Positions 1 to 12,300 of a stretch of DNA of 64,000 bases are shown one piece after another. How positions within the stretch are numbered: the first letter of the stretch is position 1; each line of letters starts with the position of its first letter. Under the pieces are notes generated by a model. It saw only the letters and a program-made list of their open reading frames with translations. It made no database searches and had not been told where the DNA came from. This DNA is from Strigamia acuminata (Eukaryota > Arthropoda > Chilopoda > Geophilomorpha > Linotaeniidae): positions 61,389,369 through 61,453,368 of the forward strand of contig OX442314.1 in assembly GCA_949358305.1 (NCBI GenBank). Direction: 5' to 3'. Position numbers and translations under genes: made by a program.

Positions 1-1204
1 TGGTCTATTTGTGGTCTATTCTTGGTCTATTCTTGGTCTATTCTTGGTGGTATTCTTGGTCTATTCGTGGTCTTTTCTTGGTCTATTCTTGGTCTATTCT
101 TGGTCTATTTTTGGTCTATTCTTGGTCTATTCTTGGTCTAGTCGTGGTCTATTCGTGGTCTATTCGTGGTCTATTCGTGGTCTATTTGTGGTCTATTCGT
201 GGTCTATTCGTGGTCTATTCGTGGTCTATTCTTGGTCTATTCTTGGTCTGTTCTTGGTCTGTTCTTGGTCTGTTCTTGGTCTGTTCTTGGTCTGTTCTTG
301 GTCTATTCTTGGTCTATTCTTGGTCTATTCTTGGTCTATTCTTGGTCTATTCTTGGTCTTTTCTTGGTTTTTTCTTGGTCTTTTCTTGGTCTTTTCTTGG
401 TCTTTTCTTGGTCTTTTCGTGGTCTATTCGTGGTCTATTCGTGGTCTATTCGTGGTCTATTCGTGGTCTTTTCGTGGTCTATTCGTGGTCTATTCGTGGT
501 CTATTCGTGGTCTATTCGCGGTCTATTCGCGGTCTAATAGCGGTCTTTTCTTGGTCTTTTCTTGGTCTTTTCTTGGTCTTTTCTTGGTCTTTTCTTGGTC
601 TTTTCTTGGTCTTTTCGTGGTCTATTCGTGGTCTATTCGTGGTCTATTCGTGGTCTATTCGTGGTCTATTCGTGGTCTATTCGTGGTCTATTCGTGGTCT
701 ATTCGTGGTCTATTCGCGGTCTATTCGCGGTCTTTTCTTGGTCTTTTCTTGGTCTTTTCTTGGTCTTTTCTTGGTCTGTTCTTGGTCTGTTCTTGGTCTG
801 TTTTTGGTCTGTTCTTGGTCTGTTCTTGGTCTGTTCTTGGTCTGTTCTTGGTCTGTTCTTGGTCTGTTCTTGGTCTGTTCTTGGTCTGTTCTTGGTCTGT
901 TCTTGGTCTGTTCGTGGTCTGTTCGTGGTCTTTTCGTGGTCTTTTCGTGGTCTCGTGGTCTATTCGTGGTCTATTCGTGGTCTATTCGTGGTCTATTCGT
1001 GGTCTATTCGTGGTCTATTCGTGGTCTATTCGTGGTCTATTCGTGGTCTATTCGTGGTCTATTCGTGGTCTATTCGTGGTCTATTCGTGGTCTATTCGTG
1101 GTCTATTCGTGGTCTATTCGTGGTCTATTCGTGGTCTATTCGTGGTCTTTTCTTGGTCTTTTCTTGGTCTTTTCTTGGTCTTTTTTGGTCTTTTTTGGTC
1201 TTTT

Positions 1205-1270
1205 GGGCTCTGAGGGCTCTGAGTGCTCTGAGGGCTCTGAAGGCTCTGAAGGTTCTGAGGGCTCAGAGGG
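1205..1270 (+). repeat. GGGCTCTGA 9-bp module (example of about 45 copies)
   Basis: Seven or eight tandem 9-bp units (GGGCTCTGA, with TGCTCTGA, AGGCTCTGA and AGGTTCTGA variants) end in GGGCTCAGAGGG. The module is preceded by 10-bp TCTTTTTTGG units and followed by a T-rich stretch ending TTTTTGGCTATTCTTGG. The same cassette recurs near 5708, 7100, 7588, 8450, 8930, 10037, 13480, 15393, 15860, 16317, 17945, 45427, 49958, 52018, 53999 and 56203. A second type containing GGACTTTGAGGAGTC or GGGCTTTGAGGAGTC lies near 1687, 18432, 18811, 19865, 20257, 46996, 47803, 48619 and 50907. Copy number of the 9-mer differs between otherwise matching cassettes. Confidence 0.9.
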
Positions 1271-4200
1271 TCTTTTTTGTTCTTTTTTGGTTTTTTTTGG
1301 TCTTTTTTTGGCTATTCTTGGTCTTTTCTTGGTCTGTTCTTGGTCTGTTCTTGGTCTGTTCTTGGTCTGTTCTTGGTCTGTTCATGGTCTGTTCGTGGTC
1401 TTTTCGTGGTCTTTTCGTGGTCTTTTCGTGGTCTATTCGTGGTCTATTCGTGGTCTATTCGTGGTCTATTCGTGGTCTATTCGTGGTCTATTCTTGGTCT
1501 TTTCTTGGTCTTTTCTTGGTCTTTTCTTGGTCTATTCTGGGTCTTTTCTTGGTCTATTCTTGGTCTATTCTTGGTCTATTCTTGGTCTATTCTTGGTCTA
1601 TTCTTGGTCTATTCTTGGTCTATTCTTGGTCTATTCTTGGTCTTTTCTTGGTCTTTTCTTGGTTTTTTTGGTCTTTTATGGTCTTTTGGGCTCTGAGGAC
1701 TTTGAGGAGTCTGAGGGCTCTGAAGGCTCTGACGGCTCAGAGGGTCTTTAATTGGTCTTTTTTGATCTTTTTTGGTCTTTTTGGTCTTTTTTGGTCTTTT
1801 TTGGTCTTTTTTAGTCTTTTGGGCTCTGAGGGCTCTGAGGGCTCTGAGGGCTCTGAGGGCTCTGAAGGCTCTGACGGCTCAGAGTGTCTTTTTTAGTCTT
1901 TTTTGGTCTTTTTTGGTTTTTTTTGATTTTTTTTGATCTTTTTTAGTCTTTTTTGGTATTTTTTGGTATTTTTTGGTCTATTCTTGGTCTATTCTTGGTC
2001 TATTCTTGGTCTATTCTTGGTCTATTCTTGGTCTATTCTTGGTCTATTCTTGGTCTATTCTTGGTCTATTCTTGGTCTATTCTTGGTCTATTCTTGGTCT
2101 ATTCTTGGTCTATTCTTGGTCTTTTCTTGGTTTTTTCTTGGTCTTTTCTTGGTCTTTTCTTGGTCTTTTCGTGGTCTATTCGTGGTCTATTCGTGGTCTA
2201 TTCGTGGTCTATTCGTGGTCTATTCTTGGTCTATTGTGGTCTATTCGTGGTCTATTCGTGGTCTATTCGTGGTCTATTCGCGGTCTATTCTTGGTCTTTA
2301 ATTGGTCTTTTTTGGTCTTTTTTGGTCTTTTTTAATCTTTTTTAGTTTTTTTTGGTCTTTTTTTGGCTATTCTTGGTCTATTCTTGGTCTTTTCTTGGTC
2401 TATTCTTGGTCAATTCTTGGTCTATTTTTGGTCTTTAATTGGTCTTTTTTGGTCTTTTTTGGTCTTTTTTAATCTTTTCTATTTTTTTTGGTCTTTTTTT
2501 GGCTATTTTTGGTCTTTTCTTGGTCTTTTCTTGGTCTTTTCTTGGTCTTTTCTTGGTCTTTTCTTGGTCTATTCTTGGTCTTTTCTTGGTCTTTTCTTGG
2601 TCTTTTCTTGGTCTTTTCTTGGTCTTTTCTTGGTCTTTTCTTGGTCTTTTATTGGTCTTTTCTTGGTCTGTTCTTGGTCTGTTCTTGGTCTGTTCTTGGT
2701 CTGTTCTTGGTCTGTTGTTGGTCTGTTCTTGGTCTGTTCTTGGTCTATCGTGGTCTTTTCGTGGTCTTTTCTTGGTCTATTCTTGGTCTTTTCTTGGTCT
2801 ATTCTTAATCTATTCTTGGTCTATTCTTGGTCTATTTTTGGCTATTCTTGGTCTTTTCTTGGTCTTTTCTTGGTCTTTTCTTGGTCTTTTCTTGGTCTAT
2901 TCTTGGTCTTTTCTTGGTCTATTCTTGGTCTATTCTTAGTCTATTCTTGGTCTATTCTTGGTCTATTCTTGGTCTATTCGTGGTCTATTCGTGGTCTATT
3001 CGCGGTCTATTAGCGGTCTTTTCTTGGTCTTTTCTTGGTCTTTTCTTGGTCTTTTCTTGGTCTTTTCTTGGTCTTTTCTTGGTCTTTTCGTGGTCTATTC
3101 GTGGTCTATTCGTGGTCTATTCGTGGTCTATTCGTGGTCTATTCGTGGTCTATTCGTGGTCTATTCGTGGTCTATTCGCGGTCTATTCGCGGTCTATTCG
3201 CGGTCTTTTCTTGGTCTTTTCTTGGTCTTTTCTTGGTCTTTTCTTGGTCTTTTCTTGGTCTGTTCTTGGTCTGTTCTTGGTCTGTTCTTGGTCTGTTCTT
3301 GGTCTGTTCTTGGTCTGTTCTTGGTCTATTCTTGGTCTATTCTTGGTCTATTCTTGGTCTATTCTTGGTCTATTCTTGGTCTTTTCTTGGTTTTTTCTTG
3401 GTCTTTTCTTGGTCTTTTCTTGGTCTTTTCTTGGTCTTTTCGTGGTCTATTCGTGGTCTATTCGTGGTCTATTTGTGGTCTATTCGTGGTCTATTCGTGG
3501 TCTATTCGTGGTCTATTCGTGGTCTATTCGTGGTCTTTTCTTGGTCTTTTCTTGGTCTTTTCTTGGTCTTTTCTTGGTCTTTTCTTGGTCTTTTCTTGGT
3601 CTTTTCTTGGTCTTTTCTTGGTCTTTTCTTGGTCTTTTCTTGGTCTTTTCTTGGTCTTTTCTTGGTCTTTTATTGGTCTTTTCTTGGTCTGTTCTTGGTC
3701 TGTTCTTGGTCTGTTCTTGGTCTGTTCTTGGTCTGTTGTTGGTCTGTTCTTGGTCTGTTCTTGGTCTATCGTGGTCTTTTCGTGGTCTTTTCTTGGTCTA
3801 TTCTTGGTCTTTTCTTGGTCTATTCTTGGTCTATTCTTGGTCTATTCTTGGTCTATTTTTGGCTATTCTTGGTCTTTTCTTGGTCTTTTCTTGGTCTTTT
3901 CTTGGTCTTTTCTTGGTCTATTCTTGGTCTTTTCTTGGTCTATTCTTGGTCTATTCTTAGTCTATTCTTGGTCTATTCTTGGTCTATTCTTGGTCTATTC
4001 GCGGTCTATTCGCAGTCTATTCGCGGTCTTTTCTTGGTCTGTTCTTGGTTTGTTCTTGGTCTGTTCTTGGTCTGTTTTTGGTCTGTTCTTGGTCTGTTCT
4101 TGGTCTGTTCTTGGTCTGTTCTTGGTCTGTTCTTGGTCTGTTCTTGGTCTGTTCTTGGTCTGTTCTTGGTCTGTTCTTGGTCTATTCTTGGTCTATTCTT

Positions 4201-5059
4201 GGTCTATTCGTGGTCTATTCGTGGTCTATTTGTGGTCTATTCGTGGTCTATTCGTGGTCTATTCGTGGTCTATTCGTGGTCTATTCTTGGTCTATTCTTG
4301 GTCTATTCTTGGTCTATTCGTGGTCTATTCGTGGTCTATTCGTGGTCTATTTGTGGTCTATTCGTGGTCTATTCGTGGTCTATTCGTGGTCTATTCGTGG
4401 TCTATTCGTGGTCTTTTCTTGGTCTTTTCTTGGTCTTTTCTTGGTCTTTTCTTGGTCTTTTCTTGGTCTTTTCTTGGTCTTTTCTTGGTCTTTTCTTGGT
4501 CTTTTCTTGGTCTTTTCTTGGTCTTTTCTTGGTCTTTTCTTGGTCTTTTATTGGTCTTTTCTTGGTCTTTTATTGGTCTTTTCTTGGTCTGTTCTTGGTC
4601 TGTTCTTGGTCTGTTCTTGGTCTGTTCTTGGTCTGTTGTTGGTCTGTTCTTGGTCTGTTCTTGGTCTATCGTGGTCTTTTCGTGGTCTTTTCTTGGTCTA
4701 TTCTTGGTCTTTTCTTGGTCTATTCTTAATCTATTCTTGGTCTATTCTTGGTCTATTTTTGGCTATTCTTGGTCTTTTCTTGGTCTTTTCTTGGTCTTTT
4801 CTTGGTCTTTTCTTGGTCTATTCTTGGTCTTTTCTTGGTCTATTCTTGGTCTATTCTTAGTCTATTCTTGGTCTGTTGTTGGTCTGTTCTTGGTCTGTTC
4901 TTGGTCTATCGTGGTCTTTTCGTGGTCTATTCGTGGTCTATTCGTGGTCTATTCGTGGTCTATTCGTGGTCTATTCGTGGTCTATTCGTGGTCTATTCGT
5001 GGTCTATTCGTGGTCTATTCGCGGTCTATTCGCGGTCTATTAGCGGTCTTTTCTTGGTC

Positions 5060-7100
5060 TTTTCTTGGTTTTTTCTTGGTTTTTTCTTGGTCTTTTCTTG
5101 GTCTTTTCTTGGTCTTTTCGTGGTCTATTCGTGGTCTATTCGTGGTCTATTCGTGGTCTATTCGTGGTCTATTCGTGGTCTATTCGTGGTCTATTCGTGG
5201 TCTATTCGTGGTCTATTCGCGGTCTATTCGCGGTCTTTTCTTGGTCTTTTCTTGGTCTTTTCTTGGTCTTTTCTTGGTCTGTTCTTGGTCTGTTCTTGGT
5301 CTGTTTTTGGTCTGTTCTTGGTCTGTTCTTGGTCTGTTCTTGGTCTGTTCTTGGTCTGTTCTTGGTCTGTTCTTGGTCTGTTCTTGGTCTGTTCTTGGTC
5401 TGTTCTTGGTCTGTTCTTGGTCTGTTCGTGGTCTGTTCGTGGTCTTTTCGTGGTCTTTTCGTGGTCTCGTGGTCTATTCGTGGTCTATTCGTGGTCTATT
5501 CGTGGTCTATTCGTGGTCTATTTGTGGTCTATTCGTGGTCTATTCGTGGTCTATTCGTGGTCTATTCGTGGTCTATTCGTGGTCTATTCGTGGTCTATTC
5601 GTGGTCTATTCGTGGTCTATTCGTGGTCTATTCGTGGTCTATTCGTGTTCTTTTCTTGGTCTTTTCTTGGTCTTTTCTTGGTCTTTTTTGGTCTTTTTTG
5701 GTCTTTTGGGCTCTGAGGGCTCTGAGTGCTCTGAGGGCTCTGAAGGCTCTGAAGGTTCTGAGGGCTCAGAGGGTCTTTTTTGTTCTTTTTTGGTTTTTTT
5801 TGGTCTTTTTTTGGCTATTCTTGGTCTTTTCTTGGTCTGTTCTTGGTCTGTTCTTGGTCTGTTCTTGGTCTGTTCTTGGTCTGTTCATGGTCTGTTCGTG
5901 GTCTTTTCGTGGTCTTTTCGTGGTCTTTTCGTGGTCTATTTGTGGTCTATTCGTGGTCTATTCGTGGTCTATTCGTGGTCTATTCGTGGTCTATTCTTGG
6001 TCTTTTCTTGGTCTTTTCTTGGTCTTTTCTTGGTCTATTCTGGGTCTTTTCGTGGTCTATTCGCGGTCTATTCGCGGTCTATTCGCAGTCTATTCGCGGT
6101 CTTTTCTTGGTCTGTTCTTGGTTTGTTCTTGGTCTGTTCTTGGTCTGTTCTTGGTCTGTTCTTGGTCTGTTCTTGGTCTGTTCTTGGTCTGTTCTTGGTC
6201 TGTTCTTGGTCTGTTCTTGGTCTGTTCTTGGTCTATTCTTGGTCTATTCTTGGTCTATTCTTGGTCTATTCTTGGTCTTTTCTTGGTTTTTTCTTGGTCT
6301 TTTCTTGGTCTTTTCTTGGTCTTTTCTTGGTCTTTTCGTGGTCTATTCGTGGTCTATTCGTGGTCTATTCGTGGTCTATTCGTGGTCTATTCGTGGTCTA
6401 TTCGTGGTCTATTCGTGGTCTATTCGTGGTCTATTCGCGGTCTATTCGCGGTCTATTAGCGGTCTTTTCTTGGTCTTTTCTTGGTCTTTTCTTGGTCTTT
6501 TCTTGGTCTTTTCTTGGTTTTTTCTTGGTCTTTTCGTGGTCTATTCGTGGTCTATTCGTGGTCTATTCGTGGTCTATTCGTGGTCTATTCGTGGTCTATT
6601 CGTGGTCTATTCGCGGTCTATTCGCGGTCTTTTCTTGGTCTTTTCTTGGTCTTTTCTTGGTCTTTTCTTGGTCTGTTCTTGGTCTGTTCTTGGTCTGTTT
6701 TTGGTCTGTTCTTGGTCTGTTCTTGGTCTGTTCTTGGTCTGTTCTTGGTCTGTTCTTGGTCTGTTCTTGGTCTGTTCTTGGTCTGTTCTTGGTCTGTTCT
6801 TGGTCTGTTCGTGGTCTGTTCGTGGTCTTTTCGTGGTCTTTTCGTGGTCTCGTGGTCTATTCGTGGTCTATTCGTGGTCTATTCGTGGTCTATTCGTGGT
6901 CTATTCGTGGTCTATTCGTGGTCTATTCGTGGTCTATTCGTGGTCTATTCGTGGTCTATTCGTGGTCTATTCGTGGTCTATTCGTGGTCTATTCGTGGTC
7001 TATTCGTGGTCTATTCGTGGTCTATTCGTGGTCTATTCGTGTTCTTTTCTTGGTCTTTTCTTGGTCTTTTCTTGGTCTTTTTTGGTCTTTTTTGGTCTTT
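5060..7100 (+). repeat. Higher-order repeat, about 1.38 kb, of ordered 11-mer variants
   Basis: A fixed succession of 11-mer variant runs appears twice in tandem: TTCGTGG..A, TTCGCGG..A, TTCTTGG..T, TTCTTGG..G, TTCGTGG..G, TTCGTGG..T, TTCGTGG..A, TTCTTGG..T, then the 9-bp module. A short irregular unit, GTCTCGTGG, marks the phase at about 5465 and 6848, 1,383 bp apart. The same succession and marker are seen near 951 and 13235, so the block is also dispersed through the left array. Confidence 0.75.
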
Positions 7101-7313
7101 TGGGCTCTGAGGGCTCTGAGTGCTCTGAGGGCTCTGAAGGCTCTGAAGGTTCTGAGGGCTCAGAGGGTCTTTTTTGTTCTTTTTTGGTTTTTTTTGATCT
7201 TTTTTTTAATATTCTTGGTCTTTTCTTGGTCTTTTCTTGGTCTATTCTTGGTCTATTCTTGGTCTATTCTTGGTCTATTCTTGGTCTATTCTTGGTCTAT
7301 TCTTGTTCTTTAA

Positions 7314-9990
7314 TTGGTCTTTTTTGATCTTTTTTGGTCTTTTTTAATCTTTTTTATTTTTTTTTGGTTTTTTTTTGGCTATTCTTGGTTTTTTCTTGGT
7401 CTTTTCTTGGTCTTTTCTTGGTCTTTTCTTGGTCTATTCTTGGTCTTTTCTTGGTCTATTCTTGGTCTATTCTTGGTCTATTCTTGGTCTATTTTTAGTC
7501 TATTCTTGGTCTATTCTTGGTCTATTCTTGGTCTTTTCTTGGTCTTTAATTGGTCTTGTTTTGGTCTTTTTTGGTCTTTTTTGGTCTTTTGGGCTCTGAG
7601 GGCTCTGAGTGCTCTGAGGGCTCTGAGGGCTCTGAAGGTTCTGAGGGCTCAGAGGGTCTTTTTTGTTTTTTTTTGGTTTTTTTTGGTCTTTTTTTGGCTA
7701 TTCTTGGTCTTTTCTTGGTCTTTTTCTTGGTCTATTATTGGTCTATTCTTGGTCTATTCTTGGTCTATTGTTGGTCTATTCTTGGTCTTTAATTGGTCTT
7801 TTTTGGTCTTTTTTGGTCTTTTTTAATCTTTTTTAGTTTTTTTTGGTCTTTTTTTTGGCTAGTCTTGGTCTTTTCTTGGACTTTTCTTGGTCTTTTCTTG
7901 GTCTTTTCTTGGTCTATTCTTGGTCTTTTCTTGGTCTATTCTTGGTCAATTCTTGGTCTATTCTTGGTCTATTTTTGGCTATTCTTGGTCTTTTCTTGGT
8001 CTTTTCTGGTCTTTTCTTGGTCTTTTCTTGGTCTTTTCTGGTCTTTTCTTGGTCTATTCTTGGTCTATTCTGGTCTATTCTTGGTGGTATTCTTGGTCTA
8101 TTCGTGGTCTGTTCTTGGTCTATTCTTGGTCTATTCTTGGTCTATTTTGGTCTATTCTTGGTCTATTCTTGGTCTATTCGTGGTCTATTCGTGGTCTATT
8201 TGTGGTCTATTCGTGGTCTATTCGTGGTCTATTCGTGGTCTATTCGTGGTCTATTCGTGGTCTATTCTTGGTCTATTTTTGGTCTATTCTTGGTCTATTC
8301 TTGGTCTATTCGTGGTCTATTCGTGGTCTATTTGTGGTCTATTCGTGGTCTATTCGTGGTCTATTCGTGTCTATTCGTGGTCTATTCGTGTTCTTTTCTT
8401 GGTCTTTTCTTGGTCTTTTCTTGGTCTTTTTTGGTCTTTTTTGGTCTTTTGGGCTCTGAGGGCTCTGAGTGCTCTGAGGGCTCTGAAGGCTCTGAAGGTT
8501 CTGAGGGCTCAGAGGGTCTTTTTTGTTCTTTTTGGTTTTTTTGATCTTTTTTTAATATTCTTGGTCTTTTCTTGGTCTTTTCTTGGTCTATTCTTGGTCT
8601 ATTCTTGGTCTATTCTTGTCTATTCTTGGTCTATTCTTGGTCTATCTTGTTCTTTAATTGGTCTTTTTGATCGTTTTTGGTCTTTTTTAATCTTTTTTAT
8701 TTTTTTTGGTTTTTTTTGGCTATTCTTGGTTTTTTCTTGGTCTTTTCTTGGTCTTTTCTTGGTCTTTTCTTGGTCTATTCTTGGTCTTTTCTTGGTCTAT
8801 TCTTGGTCTATTCTTGGTCTATTCTTGGTCTATTTTTAGTCTATTCTTGGTCTATTCTTGGTCTATTCTTGGTCTTTTCTTGGTCTTTAATTGGTCTTGT
8901 TTTGGTCTTTTTTGGTCTTTTTTGGTCTTTTGGGCTCTGAGGGCTCTGAGTGCTCTGAGGGCTCTGAGGGCTCTGAAGGTTCTGAGGGCTCAGAGGGTCT
9001 TTTTTGTTTTTTTTTTGGTTTTTTTTGGTCTTTTTTGGCTATTCTTGGTCTTTTCTTGGTCTTTTTCTTGGTCTATTATTGGTCTATTCTTGGTCTATTC
9101 TTGGTCTATTGTTGGTCTATTCTTGGTCTTTAATTGGTCTTTTTGGTCTTTTTTGGTCTTTTTTAATCTTTTTTAGTTTTTTTTGGTCTTTTTTTTGGCT
9201 AGTCTTGGTCTTTTCTTGGACTTTTCTTGGTCTTTTCTTGGTCTTTTCTTGGTCTATTCTTGGTCTTTTCTTGGTCTATTCTTGGTCAATTCTTGGTCTA
9301 TTCTTGGTCTATTTTTGGCTATTCTTGGTCTTTTCTTGGTCTTTTCTTGGTCTTTTCTTGGTCTTTTCTTGGTCTTTTCTTGGTCTTTTCTTGGTCTATT
9401 CTTGGTCTATTCTTGGTCTATTCTTGGTGGTATTCTTGGTCTATTCGTGGTCTGTTCTTGGTCTATTCTTGGTCTATTCTTGGTCTATTTTTGGTCTATT
9501 CTTGGTCTATTCTTGGTCTATTCGTGGTCTATTCGTGGTCTATTTGTGGTCTATTCGTGGTCTATTCGTGGTCTATTCGTGGTCTATTCGTGGTCTATTC
9601 GTGGTCTATTCTTGGTCTATTTTTGGTCTATTCTTGGTCTATTCTTGGTCTATTCGTGGTCTATTCGTGGTCTATTTGTGGTCTATTCGTGGTCTATTCG
9701 TGGTCTATTCGTGGTCTATTCGTGGTCTATTCGTGGTCTATTCGTGGTCTATTCTTGGTCTATTCTTGGTCTATTCTTGGTCTATTCTTGGTCTATTTTT
9801 AGTCTATTCTTGGTCTATTCTTGGTCTATTCTTGGTCTTTTCTTGGTCTTTTCTTGGTCTTTTCTTGGTCTTTTCTTGGTCTATTCTTGGTCTTTTCTTG
9901 GTCTATTCTTGGTCTATTCTTGGTCTATTCTTGGTCTATTTTTAGTCTATTCTTGGTCTATTCTTGGTCTATTCTTGGTCTTTTCTTGGT
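7314..9990 (+). repeat. Tandem higher-order repeat of about 1,340 bp, two copies
   Basis: The rare variant GGCTAGTCTTGG occurs at 7858 and 9198, exactly 1,340 bp apart, and flanking features (two 9-bp modules, TTAATATTCTTGG-type irregular units and T-rich spacers) repeat in the same order. The first copy differs from the second mainly by single-base losses between about 7990 and 8720. Confidence 0.75.
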
Positions 9991-10419
9991 CTTTAATTGG
10001 TCTTTTTTTGGTCTTTTTTGGTCTTTTTTGGTCTTTTGGGCTCTGAGGGCTCTGAGTGCTCTGAGGGCTCTGAAGGCTCTGAAGGTTCTGAGGGCTCAGA
10101 GGGTCTTTTTTGTTCTTTTTTGGTTTTTTTTGGTCTTTTTGTGGCTATTCTTGGTCTTTTCTTGGTCTTTTTCTTGGTCTATTATTGGTCTATTCTTGGT
10201 CTATTCTTGGTCTATTGTTGGTCTATTCTTGGTCTTTAATTGGTCTTTTTTGGTCTATTTTGGTCTTTTTTAATCTTTTTTAGTTTTTTTGGTCTTTTTT
10301 TGGCTATTCTTGGTCTTTTCTTGGTCTTTTCTTGGTCTATTCTTGGTCTTTTCTTGGTCTATTCTTGGTCTTTTCTTGGTCTATTCTTGGTCTATTCTTG
10401 GTCTATTTTTGGTCTTTAA

Positions 10420-12300
10420 TTGGTCTTTTTTGGTCTTTTTAGGTCTTTTTTAATCTTTTTTAGTTTTTTTTGGTCTTTTTTTGGCTATTTTTGGTCTTTT
10501 CTTGGTCTTTTCTTGGTCTTTTCTTGGTCTTTTCTTGGTCTATTCTTGGTCTTTTCTTGGTCTATTCTTGGTCAATTCTTGGTCTATTCTTGGTCTATTT
10601 TTGGCTATTCTTGGTCTTTTCTTGGTCTTTTCTTGGTCTTTTCTTTGTCTTTTCTTGGTCTTTTCTTGGTCTTTTCTTGGTCTATTCTTGGTCTATTCTT
10701 GGTGGTATTCTTGGTCTATTCGTGGTCTTTTCTTGGTCTATTCTTGGTCTATTCTTGGTCTATTTTTGGTCTATTCTTGGTCTATTCTTGGTCTATTCGT
10801 GGTCTATTCGTGGTCTATTTGTGGTCTATTCGTGGTCTATTCGTGGTCTATTCGTGGTCTATTCGTGGTCTATTCGTGGTCTATTCGTGGTCTATTCTTG
10901 GTCTATTCTTGGTCTATTCTTGGTCTATTCGTGGTCTATTCGTGGTCTATTCGTGGTCTATTTGTGGTCTATTCGTGGTCTATTCGTGGTCTATTCGTGG
11001 TCTATTCGTGGTCTATTCGTGGTCTTTTCTTGGTCTTTTCTTGGTCTTTTCTTGGTCTTTTCTTGGTCTTTTCTTGGTCTTTTCTTGGTCTTTTCTTGGT
11101 CTTTTCTTGGTCTTTTCTTGGTCTTTTCTTGGTCTTTTCTTGGTCTTTTCTTGGTCTTTTCTTGGTCTTTTATTGGTCTTTTCTTGGTCTTTTCTTGGTC
11201 TGTTCTTGGTCTGTTGTTGGTCTGTTCTTGGTCTGTTCTTGGTCTATCGTGGTCTTTTCGTGGTCTTTTCTTGGTCTATTCTTGGTCTTTTCTTGGTCTA
11301 TTCTTGGTCTATTCTTGGTCTATTCTTGGTCTATTTTTGGCTATTCTTGGTCTTTTCTTGGTCTTTTCTTGGTCTTTTCTTGGTCTTTTCTTGGTCTATT
11401 CTTGGTCTTTTCTTGGTCTATTCTTGGTCTATTCTTAGTCTATTCTTGGTCTATTCGTGGTCTATTCGTGGTCTATTCGTGGTCTATTTGTGGTCTATTC
11501 GTGGTCTATTCGTGGTCTATTCGTGGTCTATTCGTGGTCTATTCGTGGTCTTTTCTTGGTCTTTTCTTGGTCTTTTCTTGGTCTTTTCGTGGTCTATTCG
11601 TGGTCTATTCGTGGTCTTTTCTTGGTCTATTCTTGGTCTTTTCTTGGTCTATTCTTGGTCTATTCTTGGTCTATTTTTGGTCTTTAATTGGTCTTTTTTG
11701 GTCTTTTTAGGTCTTTTTTAATCTTTTTTAGTTTTTTTTGGTCTTTTTTTGGCTATTTTTGGTCTTTTCTTGGTCTTTTCTTGGTCTTTTCTTGGTCTTT
11801 TCTTGGTCTATTCTTGGTCTTTTCTTGGTCTATTCTTGGTCAATTCTTGGTCTATTCTTGGTCTATTTTTGGCTATTCTTGGTCTTTTCTTGGTCTTTTC
11901 TTGGTCTTTTCTTTGTCTTTTCTTGGTCTTTTCTTGGTCTTTTCTTGGTCTATTCTTGGTCTATTCTTGGTGGTATTCTTGGTCTATTCGTGGTCTTTTC
12001 TTGGTCTATTCTTGGTCTATTCTTGGTCTATTTTTGGTCTATTCTTGGTCTATTCTTGGTCTATTCGTGGTCTATTCGTGGTCTATTTGTGGTCTATTCG
12101 TGGTCTATTCGTGGTCTATTCGTGGTCTATTCGTGGTCTATTCGTGGTCTATTCGTGGTCTATTCTTGGTCTATTCTTGGTCTATTCTTGGTCTATTCGT
12201 GGTCTATTCGTGGTCTATTCGTGGTCTATTCGTGGTCTATTCGTGGTCTATTCGTGGTCTATTCGTGGTCTATTCGTGGTCTATTCGTGGTCTTTTCTTG
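10420..12300 (+). repeat. Tandem higher-order repeat of about 1,268 bp
   Basis: The irregular stretch GGTCTTTTTAGGTC occurs at about 10435 and 11703, 1,268 bp apart. The sequence after each copy is the same for several hundred bases, including a TTCTTTGTC unit and a TTCTTGGTGGTATTC junction. The second copy departs from the first near 12200, where it joins a different run of TTCGTGG units. Confidence 0.75.

Noticed and set aside
1-1200. Telomeric repeat
   Set aside because: The strand is T/G-rich and the unit is short, but TTCTTGGTCTA does not match TTAGG or other insect telomere motifs I know, and the array is interrupted by other modules and by full transposons in both directions.
1205-1270. 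CRISPR-like regularly spaced repeats
   Set aside because: The spacing reflects satellite cassettes with repetitive spacers, in a eukaryotic context without cas genes.
2958-7313. A 1,451-codon forward ORF and dozens of similar Leu/Val/Ser/Trp-rich ORFs in the satellite
   Set aside because: They exist because the 11-mer lacks stop codons in all three forward frames. All frames give the same cyclic peptide, there is no start context, and boundaries are set by chance unit variants.
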